A stretch of DNA of 48,749 bases from Chloroflexota bacterium (GTDB taxonomy: Bacteria; Chloroflexota; Anaerolineae; Aggregatilineales; Phototrophicaceae). Location of the stretch: the NCBI GenBank assembly GCA_028875185.1, contig JAPPFH010000088.1:1-48749 (forward strand), in the 5' to 3' direction. The notes under the pieces were generated by a model. The model searched no databases. It was not told where the DNA came from and was given only the letters and a program-made list of their open reading frames with translations. Position 1 is the first letter of the stretch, and the number at the start of each line of letters is the position of its first letter. A program made the position numbers and the translations under genes. Positions 15,953-23,575 of the stretch are shown here, in pieces.

Positions 15953-17218
15953 ATGCGCGTCGATCAGAGACTGTACCAAAACCCCCTAACCATATTCTTG
16001 CTGGTATTGGTGATTCCGATAGCCGGCGCCGTGTTCAGCGAGCTGATCATGTTTGATCTGCCGGGGAATGAAGTGCAGGATCTCCTGGGCTTCATGACCG
16101 TCACCGGCTTGACAAGCTCGCTGCTCTCGTATGCCTTCTATCGCTTGGGCGTTTTGGAGTGGTTTCGCAGTTTGCGCTGGGCGATCTTGATGGTGATTGC
16201 CCTGCTGGTGCTGATGATCTTTCTCAACGTCTGGGTCATCGCCCGCTTCACCTTCATTCAAAACCATTACCTGACGCTGACTTCAGTTCTGCTGGTATTC
16301 GCCGGGCTATCGGCGCTGACCATCGGCTTCTTCGCCTCCAAGACGATGACTGACCGCCTTAGCAAATTGAGCGACGCCACCCGATCGCTCGCCGCGCGCG
16401 ACTTTGCGATTCGCTTGAAAATCTCGGGCAATGACGAAATCGCGCAACTGGCGGATACATTTAACGCCATGGCGCGGAATCTGCAAGAAGTTGAAGAGCA
16501 GAAACAGCAGCTGGAGCAGACGCGCCGCGACTTGACCGCCTGGGTCTCCCACGATTTGCGGACGCCGTTGACCTCAGTTCGCGTGATGATTGAAGCCATG
16601 CTAGATGGCGTCGTCGATGATGACGCGACGGTGCAGCGCTATCTGGACAGCAGCCGCAGCGAGATTGAACATCTCAGCAGCCTGATTGACGATCTGTTTG
16701 AATTGGCGCAGCTTGATGTCGGGCACCTGCAGATCCGCATGCAGCGCGCCTCGATACGCGATTTGATTTCGGATACGTTGGGCAGCATGCGGCTGAAGGC
16801 GGCGGAGCGGCGCATCAATCTGAAGGGCGAAGTGTCCGACGATGTCGACATGATTCAAATGGCGCCGGACAAAATCCAGCGGGTCTTGACGAATCTGGTC
16901 GACAACGCCATCAAATATGCCGAGAGCGGCGAGCGCGTCACCTTAAGCGCCTGGCGCGTCGGCGGCGAGATCCGCATCGACATCCACAACAGCGGCTCAT
17001 ATATCCCGCAGGATGTATTGCCGCGTCTGTTTGAGAGCTTCTATCGCGGCGAAGGCTCGCGCAGACGGGGCGACGATGGCGCGCGCGGAACCGGCTTGGG
17101 GCTGGCGATCGCCCGCGGTTTTATCGAAGCGCATGGCGGGCGCATCTGGGCCACGAGCGCTCATTCGCAGGGAACGACTTTCAGTTTCTCGCTGCCGCAG
17201 ACGCAAATGCGGAACTAA
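15953..17218 (+). CDS. Membrane sensor histidine kinase
   Basis: 421 residues. Four membrane helices (about 11-31, 43-64, 77-98, 107-128) leave almost no periplasmic domain, so it probably senses the membrane itself or a small partner. A HAMP domain follows (about 129-182) and a coiled linker. The dimerisation domain has His200 (WVSHDLRTPLTS). The ATPase domain shows the N box (LVDNAIKYAE) and G boxes (GTGLGLAIARGFIEAHGG). It phosphorylates the response regulator encoded directly upstream. Its last four bases overlap the end of the convergent deaminase gene. Confidence 0.93.
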   Translation: MRVDQRLYQNPLTIFLLVLVIPIAGAVFSELIMFDLPGNEVQDLLGFMTVTGLTSSLLSYAFYRLGVLEWFRSLRWAILMVIALLVLMIFLNVWVIARFTFIQNHYLTLTSVLLVFAGLSALTIGFFASKTMTDRLSKLSDATRSLAARDFAIRLKISGNDEIAQLADTFNAMARNLQEVEEQKQQLEQTRRDLTAWVSHDLRTPLTSVRVMIEAMLDGVVDDDATVQRYLDSSRSEIEHLSSLIDDLFELAQLDVGHLQIRMQRASIRDLISDTLGSMRLKAAERRINLKGEVSDDVDMIQMAPDKIQRVLTNLVDNAIKYAESGERVTLSAWRVGGEIRIDIHNSGSYIPQDVLPRLFESFYRGEGSRRRGDDGARGTGLGLAIARGFIEAHGGRIWATSAHSQGTTFSFSLPQTQMRN

Positions 17219-17607
17219 GCCTGCTCGACGATGCGATAGCACGCCTCAAGCCGCCACTCCGCCAATTCAATCCCGTGCAGCTGCATGAAATCGCGTGAGG
17301 CTTTGCTGTGGTCCCAACTGGCGCCGATGACCACCAGGGGGATCTGGTAGCGCACGATTGCCCCGGCGCACATCAGACAGGGAAAGGCGGTGGTGTAGAG
17401 CACGGTGTCGGCGTAGGATTCTTGCAAGCCCGCCGCTTTGATCGCTTCCATTTCGCCATGGCTCAGCGGGTCGTTGTTCTGGATCATTAGATTGCGCCCG
17501 CGCCCGATGACTTCGCCACTGCGAACCAGCACCGCGCCGAAGGGGTTGCCGCCCTCGGCTTTGGTGGCGTACGCTTCTTCAATCGCCATTGCCATGAACT
17601 TGTCCAT
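17215..17607 (-). CDS. Cytidine/deoxycytidylate-type nucleobase deaminase
   Basis: A zinc deaminase of 130 residues. The metal ligands are His50 and Cys77/Cys80, and Glu52 is the proton shuttle (SHGEMEAI and FPCLMCAGAI). These are the forms seen in yeast-type cytosine deaminase and in guanine deaminases; tRNA adenosine deaminase is less likely. CAGGAG lies 8 bases before the ATG. It is monocistronic and converges on the kinase gene with a 4-base overlap. Substrate: cytosine or guanine, undecided. Confidence 0.85.
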   Translation of the reverse strand: MDKFMAMAIEEAYATKAEGGNPFGAVLVRSGEVIGRGRNLMIQNNDPLSHGEMEAIKAAGLQESYADTVLYTTAFPCLMCAGAIVRYQIPLVVIGASWDHSKASRDFMQLHGIELAEWRLEACYRIVEQA

Positions 17608-17660
17608 TATTTCGCTCCTGTTGCGCTCGACTTTGCATCTTAGGGTATCCGCGACGACTT

Positions 17661-17668
17661 GCTATAAT
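17661..17668 (+). promoter_or_regulatory. Extended -10 promoter of the membrane-protein gene
   Basis: TGCTATAAT (17660-17668) is a perfect extended -10; no good -35 is seen. The leader to the ATG at 17717 would be about 42 bases. Confidence 0.45.
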
Positions 17669-17716
17669 CTAATTGCGATTTACTTTCGACAAAATAGCGG
17701 ATGCAGGAGATCAGCG

Positions 17717-18154
17717 ATGAATGAAGAGGCGCAAACGGGACTGAATGAACTAAGTAAGAATAGACACGGGCTTGTAACCATCGCCGGCATTGTCGTCTGC
17801 GTCCTCGTGGCTTTGGTGGCGGGGCGCGGTTTACTCTTCGGTCTGGTGATGGGCACAGTTTACAGTTCGGGCTTGGGCATTGGCCGGCGCGTTTCGGCGG
17901 AGATTCGCAGCAATGTTCCAAGCGAGAGTATGGCGCCAGCGCTTATCGCCGGGCCGATCGCGGCTGCCATCGTGGTGGGTATTATTACCGCGCTCATACT
18001 TTCAGCTATACAGGGCGCGGTCGATATCAGCCCGATGGAAGGCGACGACATTATCGCGTCCATCGTCAAGTCTTTCTTCGATAGCGCTGCCGCGCTTGCC
18101 GTAGCCGCTGGCGTGGTCGCAGGCAGCTGGGGGCATAGAGCCGAATCGGACTAG
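17717..18154 (+). CDS. Multi-helix membrane protein of unknown function
   Basis: 145 residues with four likely membrane helices (about 19-40, 41-57, 78-100 and 120-140), small-residue rich (GLVTIAGIVVCVLVALVAG; AGPIAAAIVVGIITALILSAI). A conserved family is not recognised. The start is supported by AGGAGA 6 bases before the ATG and by the extended -10 upstream; the open frame before 17717 is not coding. It lies just before the TetR-men operon but has its own promoter, and the TetR gene has another, so a link is not shown. Confidence 0.7.
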   Translation: MNEEAQTGLNELSKNRHGLVTIAGIVVCVLVALVAGRGLLFGLVMGTVYSSGLGIGRRVSAEIRSNVPSESMAPALIAGPIAAAIVVGIITALILSAIQGAVDISPMEGDDIIASIVKSFFDSAAALAVAAGVVAGSWGHRAESD

Positions 18155-18203
18155 GCCTCAGAAGCCTGCAACAACGCGCTGCGCTATTGCCAGTCTGCAT
18201 CTT

Positions 18204-18230
18204 TTGAAACAATAGCGCCTATGCTATAAT
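18204..18230 (+). promoter_or_regulatory. Promoter of the TetR-men operon
   Basis: Extended -10 TGCTATAAT (18222-18230) with TTGAAA (18204-18209) at a short 15-base spacing. Transcription would begin about 18237, inside the palindrome that follows. Confidence 0.55.
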
Positions 18231-18256
18231 CACAGTACTGACCAGTCAGTACTGTG
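18231..18256. promoter_or_regulatory. Perfect palindromic operator for the TetR regulator
   Basis: CACAGTACTGAC (18231-18242), CA, GTCAGTACTGTG (18245-18256): two perfect 12-base arms around a 2-base centre. It starts at the base after the -10 box and covers the expected start of transcription, 7 bases before the TetR start codon. This is the usual arrangement for autorepression. Confidence 0.85.
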
Positions 18257-18263
18257 TATCGTC

Positions 18264-18857
18264 ATGACTGAGCAAGGAACCGATCCACGCTCCACGCGCG
18301 ACCGCATCCTCGACGCGGCGATGAGTATCTTCAGCGCCAAGGGCTTTCACGATACCAAGCTGGATGAGATCGTCGCCACGGGCGGCATCAGCAAGGGCTC
18401 AATCTATTTTCATTTTCCAAACAAAGAGAAGCTATTCATCGCGCTGGTCGATCAATTCGCCGATGTGATCGAACGCCGCGCCCGCGAAGCGATCGAAGAT
18501 GAGGCGCCGGGCATGATCCGCGTCCGCGTCGCCCTTGAGGCGGTGCTGGAGACCTTCGCCAAGTATCGGGTGCCCGCCAAGCTGCTGCTGGTGCAAGCGG
18601 TCGGTTTGGGCACGGTCTTCGAGCGCAAGCGCATGGAAGTTACGGACAGGTTCGCGCTGCTGATCAAGACTTATCTCGATGAAGCGGTCGCTGATGGCTC
18701 GATCGCGCCGGTGAATACGCATATCGTTGCGCACGCCTGGATGGGCGCTATCTACAGCGTCGTGATTCAGTGGGTGTATACCGGGGAGCCCAGCCGCGAT
18801 GAGATTATGAAAGCGCTGCTGCCCTTGCTGCTGAAAAGCGTCGGCTATCAGGATTGA
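18264..18857 (+). CDS. TetR/AcrR-family transcriptional regulator heading the men cluster
   Basis: 197 residues. The N-terminal helix-turn-helix (about 10-56) reads RILDAAMSIFSAKGFHDTKLDEIVATGGISKGSIYFHF in pieces typical of the family. The C-terminal helical domain (60-197) binds an unknown ligand. No good Shine-Dalgarno sequence precedes the ATG, and the predicted leader is under 30 bases. A perfect 12+12 palindrome covers its promoter, so it most likely represses itself. The menF start codon follows its stop after 3 bases, so the regulator and menaquinone synthesis genes should share this transcript and the repressor would set quinone synthesis. That link is inferred from layout. Confidence 0.92.
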   Translation: MTEQGTDPRSTRDRILDAAMSIFSAKGFHDTKLDEIVATGGISKGSIYFHFPNKEKLFIALVDQFADVIERRAREAIEDEAPGMIRVRVALEAVLETFAKYRVPAKLLLVQAVGLGTVFERKRMEVTDRFALLIKTYLDEAVADGSIAPVNTHIVAHAWMGAIYSVVIQWVYTGEPSRDEIMKALLPLLLKSVGYQD

Positions 18858-18860
18858 GCC

Positions 18861-20234
18861 GTGGATATCAGCGCGATTCGGCATTCGACCATCAATGAGC
18901 GTTACGGCCGCCTGCTAAGTTGCAGCGTTCCCTGCGGTGGCTTCAGCCTTGAGGCTTTCCTGGCTTCAGCCGCCGGGGGCGCGCGCTTTTATTGGGAAAA
19001 CGGTGACGACCGCATTGCCTTCGCCGGCGCTGGCACGGCGGTCGAGCTGATGGCATGGGGACCAGAGCGCTTCGCCAAGATCGCCAAAGACACTCGCGCG
19101 CTATTTGATGGCGCGCATGTGGAATGCGCGGGGGCGCCCTTAAGCGGACCGCGTTTGATGGGCGGGTTCGCCTTCCGCAGCGATTTCACGCCCGACAACA
19201 CCTGGTCGATATACAGCCCCGCATTCTTTGCGCTGCCCCATTACCAATTGGTTAAAGCCGGCGACGCTGCCTGGCTGACGATCAATACCCAGATTCCGCC
19301 GGACGAATCGCCCACGCGGCTGATGCCGGATTTGCGGGCGGCGTTGCAAGAGAAGATCGCGCAGTTGAGGGATAGTGAATGGTCAGCGAATCGGGGCGTG
19401 GGAAGTACGCTGATCGACATTGATTATCCGATGCCCTATCGAGCCTGGGATAAGATGATCAAGCAAGCGACCGCGCGGATTCGCGCCGGCGCGCTGCGCA
19501 AAGTCGTGCTGGCGCGGGCGGCGGAATTGCGCTTCGATGGGCCCGTGCATCTGCTGCCGATCTTACGACACCAGGCGGCGCATTATGCCAATTGCTGCCG
19601 ATTCCTCTTTGAGCCGCGCCCGCGCTACGCCTTCTATGGCGCGTCGCCGGAATTGCTGGCATCGGTGCGCGGGCGGCAGCTCTGCACGATGGCTTTAGCG
19701 GGCAGCGCCGCCCGTGGCCAAACTGAAGCCGCCGACCATCGACTTGGAGCGGACTTGCTCGCCAGCGCCAAAGAGCGCGAAGAACACGCGATCGTCGTCG
19801 ACAAGATGCGCGATCGCCTCGCGCCGGTCATGGATTCGCTTGAGATCGGCAAGAGCGATCTATTGAAATTGACTAACATACAGCACATCAACACGCCGAT
19901 CCGCGGGATATTGAACCGGCGGAGCGGCATTCTGCCCTTGGTCGAGGCGCTGCACCCGACGCCGGCTCTGGGCGGCGACCCGCGGCCAGAGGCGCTGCGC
20001 CTTATCCGCGAGTTGGAGCCGATTCCGCGCGGCTGGTACGGGGCGCCGGTCGGCTGGATTGATTCGCGGCTTGATGGCGAATTCGCGGTGGCGATTCGCT
20101 CGGCAGTGGCGCAGGAAGCGCGCGCCTGGGTATACGCCGGCGCCGGCATCGTCGCCGATAGCGAACCGCGAAGCGAATGGGCGGAAACCGAACTCAAGTT
20201 CCGCCCGATGCTCGATGCGCATGGGGTAATTTGA
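18861..20234 (+). CDS. menF: Isochorismate synthase
   Basis: First committed step of menaquinone synthesis: chorismate to isochorismate. 457 residues. The chorismate-binding domain is at about 195-455, with LRKVVLARA (general-base Lys), MALAGSAARGQT, the glutamate-rich KEREEHAIVV, PTPALGGDPRPEAL and the C-terminal WYGAPVGWID and YAGAGIVADSEPRSEWAETELK. These are isochorismate-synthase forms more than anthranilate or aminodeoxychorismate synthase. GTG start with AGGA 7 bases upstream. The TGA stop shares its final A with the left inverted repeat of the inserted GxxExxY cassette. Confidence 0.93.
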   Translation: MDISAIRHSTINERYGRLLSCSVPCGGFSLEAFLASAAGGARFYWENGDDRIAFAGAGTAVELMAWGPERFAKIAKDTRALFDGAHVECAGAPLSGPRLMGGFAFRSDFTPDNTWSIYSPAFFALPHYQLVKAGDAAWLTINTQIPPDESPTRLMPDLRAALQEKIAQLRDSEWSANRGVGSTLIDIDYPMPYRAWDKMIKQATARIRAGALRKVVLARAAELRFDGPVHLLPILRHQAAHYANCCRFLFEPRPRYAFYGASPELLASVRGRQLCTMALAGSAARGQTEAADHRLGADLLASAKEREEHAIVVDKMRDRLAPVMDSLEIGKSDLLKLTNIQHINTPIRGILNRRSGILPLVEALHPTPALGGDPRPEALRLIRELEPIPRGWYGAPVGWIDSRLDGEFAVAIRSAVAQEARAWVYAGAGIVADSEPRSEWAETELKFRPMLDAHGVI

Positions 20235-20702
20235 CCACCGAGTACACCGAGTACACCGAGAAAAACGTCGCTGATCGTAATGAGAAAGAGGAATTGCATG
20301 TATAGGCGAGACGATCTAACACATGAAATAATCGGCGCCGCGATGGAAGTTCATAGTGCGATGGGAGCCGGGCTGATAGAGCAAATCTACGAAAACGCGC
20401 TGTGCGTCGAACTAACTAAGCGTGGGATAGGTCATCAGAAACAAGTGCGTGTGCCGGTGCAATACAAGGGTGTAGCGGTCGGTGACTTGTACGCCGATCT
20501 TGTAGTCAAAGGCCGGGTAATTGTGGAATTAAAGTCGGTCCGCGAATTGGCGCCTATCCATGAAGCGCAGCTGATAACTTATCTGAAGCTGTCAAAAATC
20601 AAGACTGGCCTGCTCATCAACTTCAACGTCGTTTCTCTGAAAAAGGGCGTAAGACGCTTCAGCGTATAGCACATTCTCGGCTTCCTCGGTGTACTCGGTG
20701 GT
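20234..20702. mobile_element. Cassette bounded by 29-bp imperfect inverted repeats, carrying a GxxExxY gene
   Basis: Left arm 20234-20262 is ACCACCGAG followed by two TACACCGAG and AA. Right arm 20674-20702 is its reverse complement with four mismatches, all in the innermost 9-mer (GAAGCCGAG in place of TACACCGAG). The outer 18 bases are perfect. The arms enclose a single gene and almost nothing else. The cassette separates menF from menD in an otherwise orderly men cluster, so insertion is the simplest reading. No transposase is encoded. Confidence 0.65.
20298..20669 (+). CDS. GxxExxY-family protein (PD-(D/E)XK nuclease-like fold, function unknown)
   Basis: 123 residues. The family signature G-x-x-E-x-x-Y is GLIEQIYENAL around residues 30-40. 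A nuclease-like core follows: YADLVVKGRVIVELKSV has the D...E-x-K pattern of PD-(D/E)XK enzymes, and AQLITYLKLSKIKTGLLINFN is the family's typical C-terminal half. Activity has not been shown for this family as far as I know. ATG 20298 is chosen for GAGGAA about 5 bases upstream; ATG 20280 is possible. The base use looks richer in A and T than the men genes around it. It lies alone between inverted repeats and breaks the menF-menD junction. Confidence 0.88.
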   Translation: MYRRDDLTHEIIGAAMEVHSAMGAGLIEQIYENALCVELTKRGIGHQKQVRVPVQYKGVAVGDLYADLVVKGRVIVELKSVRELAPIHEAQLITYLKLSKIKTGLLINFNVVSLKKGVRRFSV

Positions 20703-20718
20703 GAAATAAAAGATTACC

Positions 20719-22455
20719 ATGCCCAATCCAAACACGATCTACGCCAATACATTCATAGACGCCCTGATCGCTTGCGGGCTGAAGCGCGTCTGCCTGGCGC
20801 CGGGCTCGCGGCACACCCCGCTGGTTCTGGCGCTGGCGCGGCATCGGCAGGACATCGAGATTTACTCCCACCTGGATGAACGCAGCGCGGCATTTTTCGC
20901 CTTGGGTCTGGCTTTAGGGGCGGATGAACCGGCGGCGGTGGTCTGCACGTCCGGCTCGGCGGCGGCGAATTTCTTCCCGGCGATTGTCGAGGCGCATCAG
21001 TCGCGCGTCCCCTTGATCGCGCTGACAGCCGATCGTCCGCCTGAATTGCGGGCTAGCGGGGCGAACCAAACCATCGACCAACTCAAGCTCTATGGGGATT
21101 ACGCCGATTGGTTCGTTGACACGCCCTTGCCCGAGGCTGATCCGCCTGCGGTCGCGCTGCGTAATCTGCGGTCGCTGGCGGCGCGCGCCTATGCTATGGC
21201 GGCTTCAAAACGCGGCGTCGTTCATATCAATTTGCCATTCCGCAAGCCGCTTGAACCGGAGGCCGATGCGCTTAAGATCGAGCGGCGGGCGCCAACGCGC
21301 TTCGTCAGCGAGATCGGCGCGCGCGATTCCGGATTGCCGGCGCTCTTGAGCGACGATGTCCTGCGGCGGCGAGGCATCATATACTTTGGGCATGGCAGCT
21401 GCCGCAGCGAAAAGGAACGGGATTTGATGCTGCCCTGGGCGGACCGACTGTCGGCGATCAGCGGCTTCCCGCTGCTGGCGGAGTCCACATCAAATATGCG
21501 CGCCGCTAACGCGATTGTCGCCTACGAAAGCGTCATGGCCGCGGCTGAGTTGGATTTCGCGCAGGTTGAAGTCTTGATCCGATTTGGCGCGCCGCCGCTC
21601 GCCAAAAACATGGCGGAATTTATCGCCCGCAGCCAGTTGCCTTACCATATTTATTGCAGCCGAGCGAGGGAGTGGGCGGACGACAGCCACACTGTGACCC
21701 ACCACCTGACCATCGATCCGGCAAGCATTGACGCCGCCGAGTGGGACCGGTTTGAACGGGCGGCGCCGACCGCGAACGCATGGCGTCAGCAATTGTCGCG
21801 CGCCGACGGAGCCGCCCGAGAAGTGATCGGCGATGAAATCGAATGCGGCGCTTATTTTGACGGCGCCGTCCTTCACGATGTCGTCGAGCTGATGCCAGCC
21901 GGGGGGACGCTATTCGCCGGCAACAGTTTGCCGGTGCGGCATCTCGATCAATTTGGGCTGCGGGGTGACAAGCCCATTTTCGCCTACGCCAATCGCGGCG
22001 CGTCGGGCATCGATGGCAATATATCTACCGCTTTGGGCGTCGGCGCGGCGCGCAGGGGCAAACGGCTGGTGGCGGTCGTCGGCGATATCACGCTATATCA
22101 TGACATGAGCGGCTTGCTGGCCATCAAGCGCTGTGATGTGCCGCTGACGATTGTGCTGCTCAACAATGGCGGCGGGGGAATCTTTCAACGCCTGCCGATA
22201 CGCGAGTTCGAGCCGGCATTCAGCGATTATTTCATCACCGCGCCGGGCTTGGAATTCGCCCACGCGGCCGCCTTGTACGATTTAGAGTACGCGCGCGCTG
22301 ATGATCGCGCAGCGTTTCGGCAGGCATTTAGCGAGGCGGTAGCGGGAAGCGCATCGACCTTGATTGAAGCGCGCACCGATGCGGTCGCCGACCTGAAGCG
22401 GCGGCGCGAGATTATGGCGGCCGCGCGCAATGCTGTTCATACGACGCTTCACTGA
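20719..22455 (+). CDS. menD: SEPHCHC synthase (2-succinyl-5-enolpyruvyl-6-hydroxy-3-cyclohexene-1-carboxylate synthase)
   Basis: A thiamine-diphosphate enzyme of 578 residues joining isochorismate and 2-oxoglutarate in menaquinone synthesis. N-terminal signature: CLAPGSRHTPLVLAL, then SHLDERSAAFFALGLA with the cofactor-activating Glu. TSGSAAANFFPAIVEA and LTADRPPELRASGANQTIDQ are MenD-specific. The cofactor-binding stretch at the C-terminal third is VVGDITLYHDMSGLL...NNGGGGIF. No Shine-Dalgarno sequence is evident before the ATG. The right arm of the GxxExxY cassette ends only 16 bases upstream, so the insertion may have removed the original ribosome-binding region. Confidence 0.95.
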   Translation: MPNPNTIYANTFIDALIACGLKRVCLAPGSRHTPLVLALARHRQDIEIYSHLDERSAAFFALGLALGADEPAAVVCTSGSAAANFFPAIVEAHQSRVPLIALTADRPPELRASGANQTIDQLKLYGDYADWFVDTPLPEADPPAVALRNLRSLAARAYAMAASKRGVVHINLPFRKPLEPEADALKIERRAPTRFVSEIGARDSGLPALLSDDVLRRRGIIYFGHGSCRSEKERDLMLPWADRLSAISGFPLLAESTSNMRAANAIVAYESVMAAAELDFAQVEVLIRFGAPPLAKNMAEFIARSQLPYHIYCSRAREWADDSHTVTHHLTIDPASIDAAEWDRFERAAPTANAWRQQLSRADGAAREVIGDEIECGAYFDGAVLHDVVELMPAGGTLFAGNSLPVRHLDQFGLRGDKPIFAYANRGASGIDGNISTALGVGAARRGKRLVAVVGDITLYHDMSGLLAIKRCDVPLTIVLLNNGGGGIFQRLPIREFEPAFSDYFITAPGLEFAHAAALYDLEYARADDRAAFRQAFSEAVAGSASTLIEARTDAVADLKRRREIMAAARNAVHTTLH

Positions 22456-22540
22456 GACATGCAGGATTGTCTAATCATGAGGATATCAGGTTAAACGCAG
22501 TCTGTTTGCGGGAATCACTTTCATCTCAATTGGCGAAAAA

Positions 22541-22590
22541 TGCAGGGGCGACCGGCGGGCAGTGTCTACGCGCCCTGCCAGGTCGCCCGC
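22541..22590. repeat. Composite hairpin repeat between menD and menB
   Basis: TGCAGGGGCGACC, then GGCGGGCAGTGTCTACGCGCC, then CTGCCAGGTCGCCCGCC: a family copy split by the CAGTGTCTACGCG module, within the 202-base gap. Confidence 0.7.
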
Positions 22591-22657
22591 CAGCGCCACC
22601 ATTACAGATTGCATTATCGCCTGGCTGACTTCAATCGACTGAGTACAGGAGACCAGA

Positions 22658-23545
22658 ATGGCAACGAGCAAAGAAGAGGGCGCCAAAATCACAACGCGTG
22701 ATCTGATGCGGCTGGCCGATTGGCAGGAAGTCAAGCCTTACGATGACATCAGCTACCACAAAGCCGCCGGCATCGCCCGTATCGCCTTTGACCGCCCGGA
22801 TATCCGCAATGCTTTCCGGCCCAAGACCATCGACGAAATGACCGAGGCGCTGCTGCACGCCTGGCACGATGGCGAGGTCGGCGTTCTGTGGATCACAGCC
22901 AATGGTCCGAGCGCGAAAGACGGGGTCTGGTCCTTCTGCGCCGGCGGCGATCAGAAGGCGCGCGGGCATTCCGGTTATGTCGGTGATGACGGCGTTCCAA
23001 GACTAAACGTTTTGCAGCTGCAGCGTTACATCCGCAACATCCCCAAGCCAGTGATCGCGGTTGTGCCCGGTTATGCGATCGGCGGCGGGCATGTCTTGCA
23101 CGTTTGCTGCGATCTCACGATCTCCAGCGACAACGCCATCTACGGCCAGACCGGTCCCATCGTCGGCAGCTTTGACGCCGGCTTCGGCTCATCGTTCTTG
23201 GCCGCGCATATCGGGCAGAAGAAGGCGCGCGAGATCTGGTTCCTCTGCCGCCAATACAGCGCCGCAGAGGCTGAGGCGATGGGCATGGTGAACACGGTCG
23301 TGCCGCTGGCGGAGCTCGAGAAAGAGGCGCTGCAGTGGTCGCGCGAGATCCTCAGCAAGAGCCCGATGGCGCTGCGTTTTATCAAAGCGGGCTTGAACGC
23401 CGAGCTGGACGGGCAGACCGGTGTGCAAGTGCTGGCGGGCGACGCCACCATGCTCTTCTATATGACCGAAGAAGGCAGCGAAGGCAAGAACGCCTTCCTC
23501 GAAGGGCGCAAGCCGGATTTCGGCAAGTTCCCGCGGCGGTCTTGA
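22658..23545 (+). CDS. menB: 1,4-Dihydroxy-2-naphthoyl-CoA synthase
   Basis: A crotonase-fold enzyme of 295 residues that closes the naphthoate ring from o-succinylbenzoyl-CoA. Family marks are [21 protein letters not shown], the oxyanion-hole stretch [13 protein letters not shown] and [24 protein letters not shown] in pieces, and FDAGFGSS. The C-terminal [15 protein letters not shown] is characteristic of MenB. It begins 202 bases after menD, across a hairpin repeat, and is followed after 30 bases by menE. Confidence 0.95.
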   Translation: MATSKEEGAKITTRDLMRLADWQEVKPYDDISYHKAAGIARIAFDRPDIRNAFRPKTIDEMTEALLHAWHDGEVGVLWITANGPSAKDGVWSFCAGGDQKARGHSGYVGDDGVPRLNVLQLQRYIRNIPKPVIAVVPGYAIGGGHVLHVCCDLTISSDNAIYGQTGPIVGSFDAGFGSSFLAAHIGQKKAREIWFLCRQYSAAEAEAMGMVNTVVPLAELEKEALQWSREILSKSPMALRFIKAGLNAELDGQTGVQVLAGDATMLFYMTEEGSEGKNAFLEGRKPDFGKFPRRS

Positions 23546-23575
23546 GCGCGGCGGGAGAATTGGAGCGAGCCCATT

